A DNA stretch of 64,000 nucleotides, taken from assembly GCA_963921425.1 (NCBI GenBank), contig OY992832.1:7006001-7070000 (forward strand), in the 5' to 3' direction. Source of the DNA: Dryas octopetala. Taxonomy: Eukaryota > Streptophyta > Magnoliopsida > Rosales > Rosaceae. Both the position numbers and the translations under genes were made by a program. Positions within the stretch are counted from its first letter, which is position 1. Each line of letters starts with the position of its first letter. Under the pieces are notes generated by a model. The model saw only the letters and a list, made by a program, of their open reading frames with translations. It made no database searches and was not told the DNA's origin. Shown here one piece after another: positions 1 to 12,959 of the stretch.

Positions 1-324
1 CAAATCACAAAATACACACAAAGCACCGTCTAAAACATCTAAATTTAAACTCCCGTATGAACACAAAAAAAAAAAAAAGACTTTTCTCTATATGTACAAC
101 AAAAACACTGTGGTCTATCAAGACACCAAATTTTGAAGCTAAAGCTATGAAATTTTATCCCACTGGCGAGAGAAATAGAAAATACCCAAAATTCAAAATC
201 CCATAAAGCAATACCTCAGGAGCAGCCCAAAATCTAATCTTTTTGTCTTTATCGTGCAAAAAACCAAACACCGACAAAATCCCAGTTCAAAACTCACATA
301 GAAATGGACTTTTTGTGGCCTTAC

Positions 325-600
325 CTGCTTCAATGTCTATCAACCACTAAACCCAGAACATAAATTGTATTGTACAAGTTATAAACAAAACCAACATAAC
401 AGAAAAAAAAAAAAAGAAAAAAAAAAAGGAGAGAATGAAACTTGTAAACAACTTACAACCAGAAACGGCTGAAAGATTGCTACAAAGATGGCGACTTGAT
501 GAGATTTAGAGAGCTCTGGTTATTGCATCCCATATGGAGAGGGTGACCCATCAGACTATTCTTTCTCATAAACCAAAAATGTCCATTATTATTTTATTAT
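325..600 (-). other. Putative 5' leader exons of a gene running out of the window
   Basis: On the minus strand a likely exon ends at 457 in a good donor (GGTT then GTAAGT). A candidate small exon follows at 346 to 325, between an acceptor (gggtttag) and a donor (GCAG then GTAAGG). Neither carries a long open frame. The first exon holds a 23-codon upstream ORF at 551-480 that starts ATGGGTCAC and ends TAG. This pattern fits a spliced 5' untranslated region whose coding part lies before base 1. The transcription start is unknown and the 22-nt exon is doubtful. Confidence 0.3.
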
Positions 601-1153
601 GTGGCAAACACGATTCTTTGATTCTAGACTAAGGAAAAACTACGCGCCAAATGAGCGAGTCAAGCACAGTGTCGAAAATGACAGAAGAACTCCTTCGGCA
701 GAGGTGGAGAGTGCGCAGCAATAAACAAGAAGGTGGAGTGTGAGTTTTCACGCGCCTTGATGAAACTGTAGCAGGTCGTACACTGTTACTTCGAAGGTTC
801 AAAAGGAAGATTGACTCTCTGATAAAGCTAAGTCAAAACTCAAAACCTTCCAATTACGCATATTAATGCCGGAGGTGTCGAGTTTAATTATTCAATAAAA
901 ACAAAACAAAAATCAGTATTAAAAATATTTCATTACGTGATGTGGTTAATCTTACATTCATACCACAACATAATGGCTGGTAGCCTGGTATCACTTGCAC
1001 GTCTTTTTTACTTTAAATTCTACTTCTTTTGTAATTACCTCACCTTTTTTTTTCAAGTATTTCTATTGCTATTTGAGTTTTTGCATAGAGAACTAGAATA
1101 AGATCAGAATAAGTTAATGACTTGATCTCTTCTAAAAAGAAGGAAAAAACAAT

Positions 1154-1487
1154 TTTGGTCCAAGTATTTTACCCTCAAAACAAATTGGTTTATTTGGTTT
1201 TAAAACTCTGTATTTGTTTTTTGTGTTTTATATTATTTGTAATTTAAGAACATTTTATAACCAAAATAAAATTTTTTCTCAAATTAAAAATAATAAACTC
1301 GTGAATTTTACTAAAAATGACAAAAAAATCGTGTATGTAATTTTAATTTGATTTTTAAACAAAAATTGAAATTTGAGTTTATTAAAATTGTTTCATATTG
1401 CAAAAAATATAAAACATAATGATCAAATGTGGAGTTTTAAAAACACAATGACCAAATCTATTTTTGGAGTAAAAGACGGGGACTAAA
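1154..1487. repeat. Degenerate fold-back (MITE-like) element
   Basis: The left arm, starting TTTTGGTCCAAGTATTTTAC, matches the reverse complement of the right arm ending GACGGGGACTAAAA over roughly 80 bases, with shared blocks such as GTTTTAAAACTC and GTTTTATATT. The interior is AT-rich and has no coding potential. I could not identify a clean target-site duplication. Confidence 0.5.
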
Positions 1488-1499
1488 AATATTTTTTTT

Positions 1500-4400
1500 T
1501 CCAATAAAAAAAATAAAAAATTGAGTTTACACAGAGGTAACACTTGGCTAAAAGAGAAAATACGGTTATTCTCTTTTAACTAAGAAAGAAACATATAGAA
1601 TGGTGATTGTGGTGGTCGCCCTTTGTAACATCCATTTCAGGAATAAACAAAGGTTAGAAACATGTTGATGAGGAATAAATGTAGAGATACGTTTGGTCTT
1701 TACGCTTTAGACTTTAGAGATGATATTGATAACGAAAGAAAGAGACACCCACTGAATATCATCGTCTTTAAAGTCACTATTTTATATTTTAGAGATTTAT
1801 TCATTAGACTTTAGAGATTATTCATTATATTTTATATATTTATTTATTTTTACTCATTGCGTACAAAATCACATAATGAACATAATGAAATGAAAGAGAC
1901 ACCCACTGAATATATATACCGCTACATGAGAACTGTACTCCCCAATCGGCTATATCATGAATTTTACTGGGTTTGGTCTAAATCAAAAAATTAATGAAAA
2001 TGAGATTGAGGGCTCATCGCCAAGCAATGGCTCTTTGCCTTTGAACTTTTTGACTCCCAATCTCAATCCCAATAAAGTCCAACCAATTTACGTCATTGCA
2101 TTTGTGGTTTGGAGTCGTGTCATTTTCCAACCTACTATAATGCTTTTCTTGTACTTATTGGATTGGATATTCGTTTTCTGTTTCTGAGCAATACATATAT
2201 CTGTTTTGCAAAATATACAGAGTTACAAGCGTTTTCAAGAAAATAAAACTAGTGTTTGTTTGCTTATTTTTGTTAGGTGACAGGCAATTTTGACAATTCT
2301 GCATGCAAAGGTTTGGTTGATGTTCACCAATCACAACCATTATTTATATGAGGATTGTGATTCATACTTTATATCATTTGGCTTTTGGACACCACAAAAG
2401 AAAATCTTAGAGTGGGGCCATCCAATGGGTTACTGTGGATTCACATTGTTAATAATCTGGTTCTGGTCAGGAATGAACAATAGTTTGAAGCAACCTGTGC
2501 TTCTGACTAGCAAGTTAGCAAATGCCTGCTGATGACATCCTTGCATGCGTGGCAGACCTAAGAGAACTTTCTTGCCACAAATGTGTACCACAATAAATAT
2601 CAGAGGGTTAGTACTTAACTGGTTAAGCTGCAACTCCCATCCCCACTCCCAAGTTGGGAGTGAAAGTCCGTGAAACTTAAGGAATGGTAAATTGGTAGTT
2701 GAAAGAAATATTAGAATAAGATTCAGGGGAGTAGGGTTCTAACTTTTGCATTCCATTTTGCACAACTTAACCATGGAGCACTTTACTTGCCAGTGCAGTA
2801 CTAAACTAGGCATTCAGAAGGCTGAGAGCAAATGTAAACCGAATTCGGAGGAGTAAACCTTGGTATAAAAGAGATGTTTTAGACAATTAAACCTATAATA
2901 ACCCCAGCAAATTTCCTACCTGAATCTTCTTATGTTGTTCTTAAATCTTGTTTCCTACCATCTCTAAAGGCATGTATCTTTAAACAAGAGACAGCAGCAA
3001 CTGCAAAATCATCGTCAACACTTCCATAAAACCAGTAGCAGAAACTTGATTAAATGCTTGCCATGTAGAACCACATAGGATAAATTTCCATTGACAAGCC
3101 ACAGGAGGTTTCTTATGACAAAAGAATGCAGCTGCTCATCAATATCCTTGATCATGACTTGCAAAAATACAGAACTAACTTCCAATCAGCAAAGAAATAA
3201 AAAATAAAAAGCAAGTACAGAATGATTTTTTGCATGAATTTCAAATTAGTATTATCTGCAATGAAGCCTCCTCCATATGTGCTTATCATCACATTACTAG
3301 CATCATCATGCTCTTTCTATAGATCAAAAGATCTTATACATTTTTAACTTTGCAATGAATTTCAAACTTGGGATAAATTTATATTTAATAAATCAAGATC
3401 TCCAGATATTGTTATAGTGGAATTTGTGTCAGAGGTTTAATGGCAGACATCTAACAGATAACACGATGTTTACAAAAAAAAATGCATTGCATAATCAATA
3501 CAAGCGAAAGTACAAATTAATTTGAAGTAGATATGTAAATATTGGTTAGAGGCAAATCATATGAACAACAATATCATTTCAATGAGATTGCCTTAAATTT
3601 ACTCTGATTAATTAGCATGGATGCATACACAGTGGGGGTGGGGAGCAAAAAAAAGAAAGAAAAACTTACAAAGTGAAAAATAAGTGACCATTTCTGAACC
3701 AGTGTGGCATATATTTTTACATAATCCAGAAAAATATTTCCTTGAAAATTATTTTCTTTCAAAAGGGAAACAGCTCTACACATACCAATAAATGCTCAAG
3801 TAAATAGGATTCTGATGGTCAAAATACAGCCACAACAATGCTACTGTTGTTGGACTTTTTACTGGCTTCAAATATACAAGCACCACAAATAGAAAAACAA
3901 ATTAAACCAATGCTACGGGTGCTAAATGAATCTCTAAGGCAAGCTGCTGGTTAACTAGTAAGGTTCAATTGTTAGCTCAATCAAATAAATGATGTAATAA
4001 GAGTATCTATCAGAAATAATGATGAGATTAAGATAAGAGTACATATTTGGTAAAATAATTCAAGGGCATATGAAAAAATTCTCTGCGGACATGCGTCTAC
4101 AAAAGGTTAAGAATTAATAACAAGCATTTCTGAGAAAGCAAAAAACCATATACAAGTTACCAATATGGTACCTTTCTCCACTGTTTAACCGTATTAAAGA
4201 TAGCAGAAATCAATTTATTGTGATAACCTTGTGGCTTACTACTCATGTAAGACAAATCAGCAAACTCTATGCAGGATAGAAGATATTACAGAAAGAGGGA
4301 CATCAAGATTTGAACCAAAACCTCATACAAGACAGGCTAATACTTATTAGACACTGATAACCCAAGATGCTTAAGGCTTCATGCATGTTTGAAGTGGATC

Positions 4401-4720
4401 AATAACATCACCAAGCTTATAAACCAAAACTAAAGTTGGACTAATTAGTAACAAAGCAAAGAGGCACAGCCACAACAACCATGTCCACCCACTTGCAAAA
4501 ACACAATACATTTATTTCAATACAAGAGAATTATCTGCAAGGAAAAATAAATGGTAATGCTTCCTTTCTTTATTTGATATTTTAATACCAATTAATGGCA
4601 TCTTCAAGGATAAAAAGGAACATAGAAATAAACTATTGAACATTGTTTAAGAACAGACCACAACTAGAGGTGCAGATATAGATTCCCTACTAGCAAAGAC
4701 ATTATATAAATGAAGCAGGT
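1500..4720. other. Gene-poor interval
   Basis: AT-rich sequence with only short chance ORFs (up to about 80 codons) and no recognisable domain. The right end, about 4.2-4.7 kb, may include 3' untranslated sequence of the minus-strand zinc-finger gene. No element with clear termini was recognised. Confidence 0.5.
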
Positions 4721-4734
4721 GCAAAGATACAAAT

Positions 4735-4875
4735 TTAGAGATAGATCTAGATTTGTTTGGCCATCCACTTTTACATTAACAGATATTCCTGATCCAAAAA
4801 GGTGCGGAGTTCTTTAGACCGAAGAAGCTCTCTCTTCTAAGGCTTATCTGTTTCCATTGTCGATCTGGAGTTTGT
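4735..4875 (-). repeat. Degenerate tandem copy of the zinc-finger gene's 3' end
   Basis: Bases about 4735-4875 resemble 4890-5030, the C-terminal coding region of the zinc-finger gene. Matching blocks include AGAGATAGATCTAGAT, GAAGAAGCTCT and CATCTGTTTCCATTGT in the same order, offset by about 155 bases. The copy nearer the 3' side has several substitutions and lies beyond the stop codon, so it is a decayed tandem duplication within the 3' untranslated region or flank. Confidence 0.75.
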
Positions 4876-4882
4876 ATAAAAG

Positions 4883-5809
4883 CTACAGATGTAGAGATAG
4901 ATCTAGATCTGTTTGTTCTTCCTCTTCCGCATTAGAAGATAATCCTGACCCAGAGGAGTTCTCCACATCTTTAAAAAGAAGAAGCTCTTTCTTCGAAGGC
5001 TCATCTGTTTCCATTGTATACTTAGAGTTGACCTTAGGCCTTTTCAATTCAGCACTTCCTCTGGCTTCACCTAAGCAACGCTTCTTACCTCCTTCACCTT
5101 GGTCAGGAGATCGACTGGGATGTTTATTAGGTTCCTTGAGGCTAGGTGACTGATTTGAGCTGAGACCTGGATCAAGATCAGTTACAGTATTCACAAGGTA
5201 TGGAAACTTGCCACAGTTGTGCTCCTGAAAGTTTGACAAGGCATTTCCAGAAAAGGATGGCACACCATCCCTAAAAAATCGAAATTGATCAGTATTAAAC
5301 TGACAAACTCCATTTGAGACCAAACAGAGTGAAGGATCCAAAGGGGCACTAGTGGGTACTATGCTACTAGATGGAGCAGATGCTGGAGAGGATAAAGGTT
5401 CAGAATTTTGGACTTCAGCATGATCACTGCCAGATGAAACCTGAGTTGTAGCATTCCTCATACAGTTCGCAGAGAAATTGCTTACATTAGCCCATCTATT
5501 TTCATTTGAGTAAAACCTAAACGGAGAGGTTACCTGACTGAAGAGAGTACTTGGGTTGCTCCCAGAAGCTCCAGAAAAATGTCTAGGATGGGACATAATG
5601 AGAGGTTGAGGAGTATTGTTGGTAATGCTTACTGAGTTACGAAAACGGCGAGGATAATTTGAGCCCCTCCTCAGTCTGATCTCATCTTGATGAGCCCTAA
5701 GATGGCCCCCTAGAGCCTGGGGATTGCTGAACACTTTGTTGCAATAGGAGCACGGGACACCCGCATTCTTCTCTACCTTTTCTTTGTTAGGGGTTAAAAG
5801 GAAATTCAT
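4883..5809 (-). CDS. Single C2H2 zinc-finger EAR-type transcriptional repressor
   Basis: Intronless frame of 308 aa; the first true ATG is at 5809, because the open frame upstream begins only with TTG. One plant Q-type C2H2 finger sits at residues 20-40: Cys20 and Cys23, then QALGGH with His36 and His40, spacing C-X2-C-X12-H-X3-H. A basic stretch follows the finger (RLRRGSNYPRRFR). The middle is Ser/Asn/Pro-rich and looks disordered. The protein ends in DLDLSLHL (residues 301-308), an EAR motif that in this family recruits TOPLESS-type co-repressors. Known relatives are nuclear regulators of development or stress; the exact orthologue is not clear. A TATA box lies about 110 bases upstream of the ATG. 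The 3' end of the gene is tandemly duplicated just downstream. Confidence 0.9.
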   Translation of the reverse strand: MNFLLTPNKEKVEKNAGVPCSYCNKVFSNPQALGGHLRAHQDEIRLRRGSNYPRRFRNSVSITNNTPQPLIMSHPRHFSGASGSNPSTLFSQVTSPFRFYSNENRWANVSNFSANCMRNATTQVSSGSDHAEVQNSEPLSSPASAPSSSIVPTSAPLDPSLCLVSNGVCQFNTDQFRFFRDGVPSFSGNALSNFQEHNCGKFPYLVNTVTDLDPGLSSNQSPSLKEPNKHPSRSPDQGEGGKKRCLGEARGSAELKRPKVNSKYTMETDEPSKKELLLFKDVENSSGSGLSSNAEEEEQTDLDLSLHL

Positions 5810-5917
5810 TGTTGAAGTGAAGAAGGAGACCCTTAATGGGGCTTTTTGCAAGAAGAGAAAAAACTAGAAGGAGCAAGAATAATAAGCGATGAGGAAGAGT
5901 GTCTTGCTTCTTACTCC

Positions 5918-5925
5918 TATTTATA
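5918..5925 (-). promoter_or_regulatory. TATA box of the zinc-finger gene
   Basis: TATAAATA on the minus strand, 109-116 bases upstream of the ATG at 5809. A start site about 30 bases downstream, near 5890, would give a leader of about 80 bases. The position supports 5809 as the start codon. Confidence 0.6.
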
Positions 5926-5929
5926 TCCA

Positions 5930-7850
5930 TTTGCAGGGGAAGCTACAGGTCATAGCGGTTAAGAGTAATTAATACAAACGACAATTTCTAATAAAACTCA
6001 TTTAAGAAATTAGCACACAGAAAGCACAAATGGAAAAAAGTTGCTAGAACAGCTGCATGCAGTAGGAACTTTAAAGCAATCCTATCGGAAATAATCTGCA
6101 TCAAGGATAGTCATAAATGCTAAGGAAATAAATCAACACCATGCAAAACAAATGTCATAGAACGACAAAATAGTACACCTACTATTACAGGGTTATGAAA
6201 CAACGTGTCACTAACACATTTGAATCGGTTAAGGGTAATTTGGGAAGTTGCAAGTCAGCAAGAAAACATAGATGAAAGCATGCACTCAATATCATAATCT
6301 TACTTGTATAATGTAGGTATGGTTCTTTTTTTAATAGTCAGCAATCCCTATGGCTTTAAGATGGTAACTCATAAGTCTTAAATGTGGATGCATAGTGAAT
6401 AGAAACGCACGAGCACATTGGTTACTCATTCATATGCCTCTGACAAGGTTTAATAATGTGACGCCAGCAATGCAAGGATCAACAACAGTCAAGTGTCCTT
6501 TATGAGCAGAAGTTGATTAAGAAATCAATTTCGCAAGCATTTGCATGCTATATCTGACAACAGCTCATTATCACCCTTAGTGTGTTTTAGTGAATTTCCA
6601 TTAATATAACATTTTATTAAGGAATGTAAACTTGAGCTGTTTCATATGTGTACCTTGGTTCGATGTATGAGAAAAAACATTATGCACACATAATAAGATT
6701 AGAGCTATATCGAGATCTCTCTCCTATGACCTTGCTTTGCCAGAAAAAACACCAGGAATGGCCTATTTCAGTATAAGTAGATATATACATATGTACTAAG
6801 CATGCATATATATCTTTGTCATTCAGAAGCTTACACAGTAAAACACATCAAAAGAGGGATTCAAATAAATCACATAAAGGTACTAAAACAACCAAACACC
6901 GACCCACGTGTATCAATTAGTAAGAAAAAGCTTGGTTCTACAGTCACCATAATTGGACCAGGTTTAACAATAGACCTGCAAACATTGGCCGACTGATCAG
7001 GCCCACTTTGGTTCAGCTGCTCCACCAAGCAGGAGGATGCAGCGGGGCATACCAGCAGCATAAGAGCTGAGTTGGCATCAACATCATCAAGAGAGCAATT
7101 GAGTCTTGGCTTATTTCTTCTTTTGATTAAATCTCCTTTCCTCATAAATTTATTATAATTTCTCAAAATGGTGTTAGATTACAATAGTTTATGTAATTAG
7201 ACCAATGTTATCTAAATCAGGTTGCATTTACGGTAAGGGATTAACGGTATAACCATATAAATACAAGTACAACGTGGCCTTACTTGGTTTGCTATTTCGG
7301 TGTGTGGTTCACACTGAAAACTCTCATTTGGGTCACCTTGTCACTTGTCAGGAAGTCTGTGCATGCATTCATGCACGTGTCTTTTTATGCTTGTCTGCAT
7401 ATACATATGCATGCAGGTTTTGTAAACATATAAATACATTTGAAGATCATGATCTTAAAGAAGGATAATTTAAGAAAAGTTCAAATATTTCAGAGAACTC
7501 CCATTCACTAATCCTTCTAATTGTTAACAAAAGCAGCAGAAGATAAAAACTTTCTGTTTCAAAACTTACCAATATGGAAATGGCCTTATAATAGCTAAAC
7601 ACTCAAGTTAAACCATATAAGAATGAAATTGACAAAGCTCATAATAACATCCTAAGTCTAAAAATTACAAAATTCCTTAAATATGGAATATTAAATTTTC
7701 CCCTAATTTAAGGAGATTTAGATATTAGGCTGTCTAATTATATCTACCTACAATTTCTTTCTTTGTTGTCATTTTTATTCATTTCTAACAGGTTGACTTA
7801 AAGTGACTAAAATACTATTGAGACAAAAAAAAAAAAACAAAAAGACTACC
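5930..7850. other. Intergenic interval, no supported gene
   Basis: Upstream flank of the zinc-finger gene plus unassigned DNA. A minus-strand frame of about 98 codons at 6870-7166 has fairly ordinary codon composition but no recognisable domain and no clear splice context. I do not call it as a gene. Confidence 0.4.
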
Positions 7851-7854
7851 TTAC

Positions 7855-7974
7855 CTTTGTTTCACCAGTGCCAGAAAAGCCATAGAGCGAACCTCGTTCC
7901 ACAAAACCTTCTTCCACTGCTGGAGCATGACGCCAAAATAACATCTTTTTCACACGGTACATGGTAAGCATCAT
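7855..7974 (-). other. Exon-like open frame ending in a strong splice donor
   Basis: A minus-strand frame of 40 codons starts with two ATGs at 7974 and 7971. It encodes MYRVKKMLFWRHAPAVEEGF and further residues, and ends at ACAAAG followed by GTAAGG, a near-consensus donor. The composition is coding-like compared with its AT-rich surroundings. I did not find the next exon and recognise no family. It may be a first exon of a small gene, a relic, or chance. Confidence 0.25.
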
Positions 7975-8507
7975 AACCATCTGTGTACTGTTTCTTTTGT
8001 GGGTAAGCATACGCCCACTTTGTTGTTTCCAGAAAAAATGGCGTTTATACAGCTGAAATAACGTTTTTAGGATGTCAAAAGACTACTCAAAATTGTAACA
8101 TGCCCGACTGATTGGGTTTTGAGAGTTCTATTCAATATCATTTATGGTATCGAACAGAGAAAAGAAGAAACATATGAGATTGAAACCATTTTGGTTTGGA
8201 TGAAATTGTTTCGAGTAGTCTTTCTCGAAACCATTTCAAAATATTGAATGGTTTCAGGTACTAGAAACCTTTTCAAGCTGGCTCAAAAGGGTTTTGAGTA
8301 AAGTATTTGAAATCATGTTTGCATTCTATATTGGTTTCAGGTACATTACTCAAAGCCATTTCGAGCTAGTTCGAAAATGTTTCCAAGATTAATATAAAAA
8401 GTGTCTCGAAAATAAATTTAATGAAAGCATAAGATGAGTACAGCATTAGAAAAAGATTACAACACTTTGTCTCTAAGATAATAAATTATTACAGTAACTA
8501 GGCAACT

Positions 8508-9916
8508 TCATGTTTCAGTTCTAGTAGCACACTCACTTTCGGAATTGAGATGAAGAGTAATACGGTTCTTGCAGGTTTGACGGTTATGACCAGTTGCACC
8601 ACATCTCCCACACTTCCTTGTAGACTGCTCTTCTCCATGAGATTGTATTCTTTCCTTCTTGCGTCTTCCATATGACTGACGTGTAGTGGAAGATTCCTTT
8701 GGTGATCCCCCAACATCTTCTAATGCACATTCCCTAGCCCTCCAAGCTTTTCCATAACTCATATTCACCCCAAGATCTTTTCGCATATCCTCAATGATAT
8801 CTTTTGGTTTATATTGGCATGAAACACCCTTGTACTTAGATTTTATATACTGACCAATAAGGGAGCTGCTTGCTTGTCGATGATCATGATGAATAGCATC
8901 TAATGAACAAGAGTGGCAACTATTATATATCCTTATCCTAAAATACTTGAAGTCTTGCGACTTGGTTGCACGGAGTCGCCACGTGCAGTTATCATTCACA
9001 CAACCAACTTCAAATCGATCTTTCGTGGACTTCTTCACTCTGAACTCAAAATTGTTTTTCATTGCTGTAAGGCCTAACTTCTTCTGTAAATCCTTCTTGC
9101 TCTCATACAATGAACCTAGTGCTATATCTCCATCCACATTCAATATTGTATTAACCATTTTTTCTGTGAGTTTACGTGAATATTGAGTATTCTGTGGATC
9201 AGAATTAGAAGGATTAAGAGAAACATCATCAAATTGCATATTTTCATGAGGCACATTATCAAACTGCAAGTTGTCATGGGGCACACTATCAAATTGCAAG
9301 TTGACATCAGGCACATCATCAAATTGCAGGTTTTCCTGAGGCACATCATCACATCGCAGTTGTTATGTTCCACATCAACTTCTAAATTACTGTGCTGCTT
9401 ATCATTTTCTAGAACATCAGGGAACAATCCAACACCACAATCCAAATTTTCTTGAGTCCCTGAGTTGAAGTCCATTTCCACTGGACCTGAATTGGATGCA
9501 ATTGAATTTTGTTCTTCAAGTTCGGTGTGGGGATCTAATGAATGAAATTTGGTAGCTTGAGTTGCCAGGCCAAGTTGAGTACAGTGATTACTTCCACTTT
9601 CGCAAGCAAATACCCTATGCTCAAGAGTAATGCACAATGGAATTTTCCAGTCTCGGGCAAGACTTTCACAAATAAAAGCAGTCACATCATCATTATCTAC
9701 TATCTCCACGGGATAGGTAAGAGACTTTCCACAATATACAGCCTTTATTGTAATTCCAAATTCATTTGGGTCTACCCCAATAAGACCATATAGTCTATCC
9801 CGAATTTCCTCATAAGTAACATTGTCAGAAACAACTAATGCCTTCGCCTTACCACCCTTATATAAAGAATTAACCCACTTCCCACCATAATTAATCAAAA
9901 TTGTCAACTTAGACAT
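8508..9916 (-). pseudogene. PB1 / MuDR transposase-related gene with deleted catalytic core and a frameshift
   Basis: The minus-strand frame starts at ATG 9916, six bases after a good acceptor (ttattttcag at 9921). Residues 1-95 resemble a PB1 domain, as found in MULE transposases and domesticated MUSTANG-B proteins. A row of about five imperfect repeats with the core NLQFDNVP follows. Near 9352-9370 the frame is lost: the repeat consensus AACTTGCAA reads AACTGCGA, which looks like a 1-base deletion. The second frame, 9344-8508, continues the repeats, then has the MuDR DNA-binding region (FRVKKSTKDRFEVGC, with later Cys/His residues), then jumps from GSPKES (about 8690) directly to a C-terminal zinc knuckle CGRCGATGHNRQTC. 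The catalytic DDE part normally between these, several hundred residues, is missing. I infer a deletion derivative or dead domesticated copy; a spliced truncated PB1 product remains possible. Confidence 0.75.
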
Positions 9917-9920
9917 TTTC

Positions 9921-11060
9921 CTGAAAATAAACTATCTTTAACAATTAGCAATGAAAGCAATTAGATAAAAAATTAATTAACAAAATATTTGTGAAACACA
10001 TTTTTGAGCACTACTCAAATGTTTCTAGTAGTACTGAAAAGGGGTGTGATCCTATAGAACAGATCCTATTCAAGTAAGGTTGTCTCAATGGCATCTAATA
10101 GCACTCCACAACCAGTTCAACAATACTATGGTTGAACTGGCAACTAAGATAGTTAAAGACAGTTTTACTGCAAATAGAAGGTTCCATGAACCAATCTGGA
10201 CCATAATGCAGACAGGTCAATGGCCCAATCAAGCCAGTCCACTGCGGGTTTAAAACACAACTACAGAACATGTAGAGTCTGCATGTACAACCAAAAAACA
10301 TATTCTTATAGAGCCTAATGATAACTGGGATAAGACTGCTGCACATACATAAATGTACAACACTAATGCAACAAGGTACAGAAAATTAGAACTGATTAGG
10401 GAACCTATGATCATTGGTCTATGCACAAAAGTCTCCAACTTTTGGATAGGAGGGAACTCACATTAGCTATAACTGGGATAAGCAAGTTGATGTTACAAAA
10501 GAATGTAGCATGTTCTAACTTAGATGATTTTGGGCCCATTTTCTCTTATCAAGAGGAAACATGCGTCCACTTTGACAGTGCTTTAGGCCCCATGTTCTAA
10601 CTTAGCATGTTCAAACTCATTCGATCTTTCAAGCTTCTAAGCAACCAAACCATAACCCCTAATCGATCCCTTGTCCTTCTTCTTCTTTGTGCTTTCTAAC
10701 AAGTACCTAATTCTAAGCCCTAGCATAAGTGATCCTAATTTACATGCCCTAATCCACAACATAATTTTTATCTATTTTGGTGCAGAGGGGGGAAGAAACC
10801 CTAAAGCAAATCAACGGCATAATTTAATCCAACAATATTAAAGGTTAAAATAAAAAATTAAGACTCTTACGGATGGCGAAAGCAGCACGATGATGCCGAC
10901 GATAACCGCGGTAGAGCCACAGACGGCGTCGTTCGGAATGCAGAAGCGGTTGTACGAGTGTTGAATAGGCGCCAAGGCTTGGCGGGTCTTGGGTTATTGG
11001 GTTTGGGTGTGGCTGATGTTGTGCCTTCAAGTCTCGGGTTATGGGCCTATGGGTGCCCCA
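9921..11060 (-). other. Putative 5' leader exon and intron of the PB1/MuDR-related gene
   Basis: A CG-richer minus-strand block at about 10871-11060 ends in GCCATCC followed by GTAAGAG, a good donor. The acceptor at 9921 lies just before the ATG at 9916. Together they define a candidate 5' UTR intron of about 950 bases (9921-10870). The upstream end of the exon is not defined. A spliced leader suggests a host-like promoter rather than a mobile-element terminus, but this is inference from splice signals only. Confidence 0.4.
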
Positions 11061-11099
11061 AGAAAGGATTTTCCCAAGCGAGCCCAAAAGAGCCCTCCA

Positions 11100-12958
<1,859 letters not shown>

Positions 12959-12959
12959 T

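Noticed and set aside
5810..5851. 14-residue N-terminal extension of the zinc-finger protein
   Set aside because: The frame there opens with TTG, not ATG; the first ATG is at 5809.
6870..7166. 98-codon minus-strand frame
   Set aside because: No domain, no splice signals that connect it to the exon-like frame at 7855, and length within chance range.
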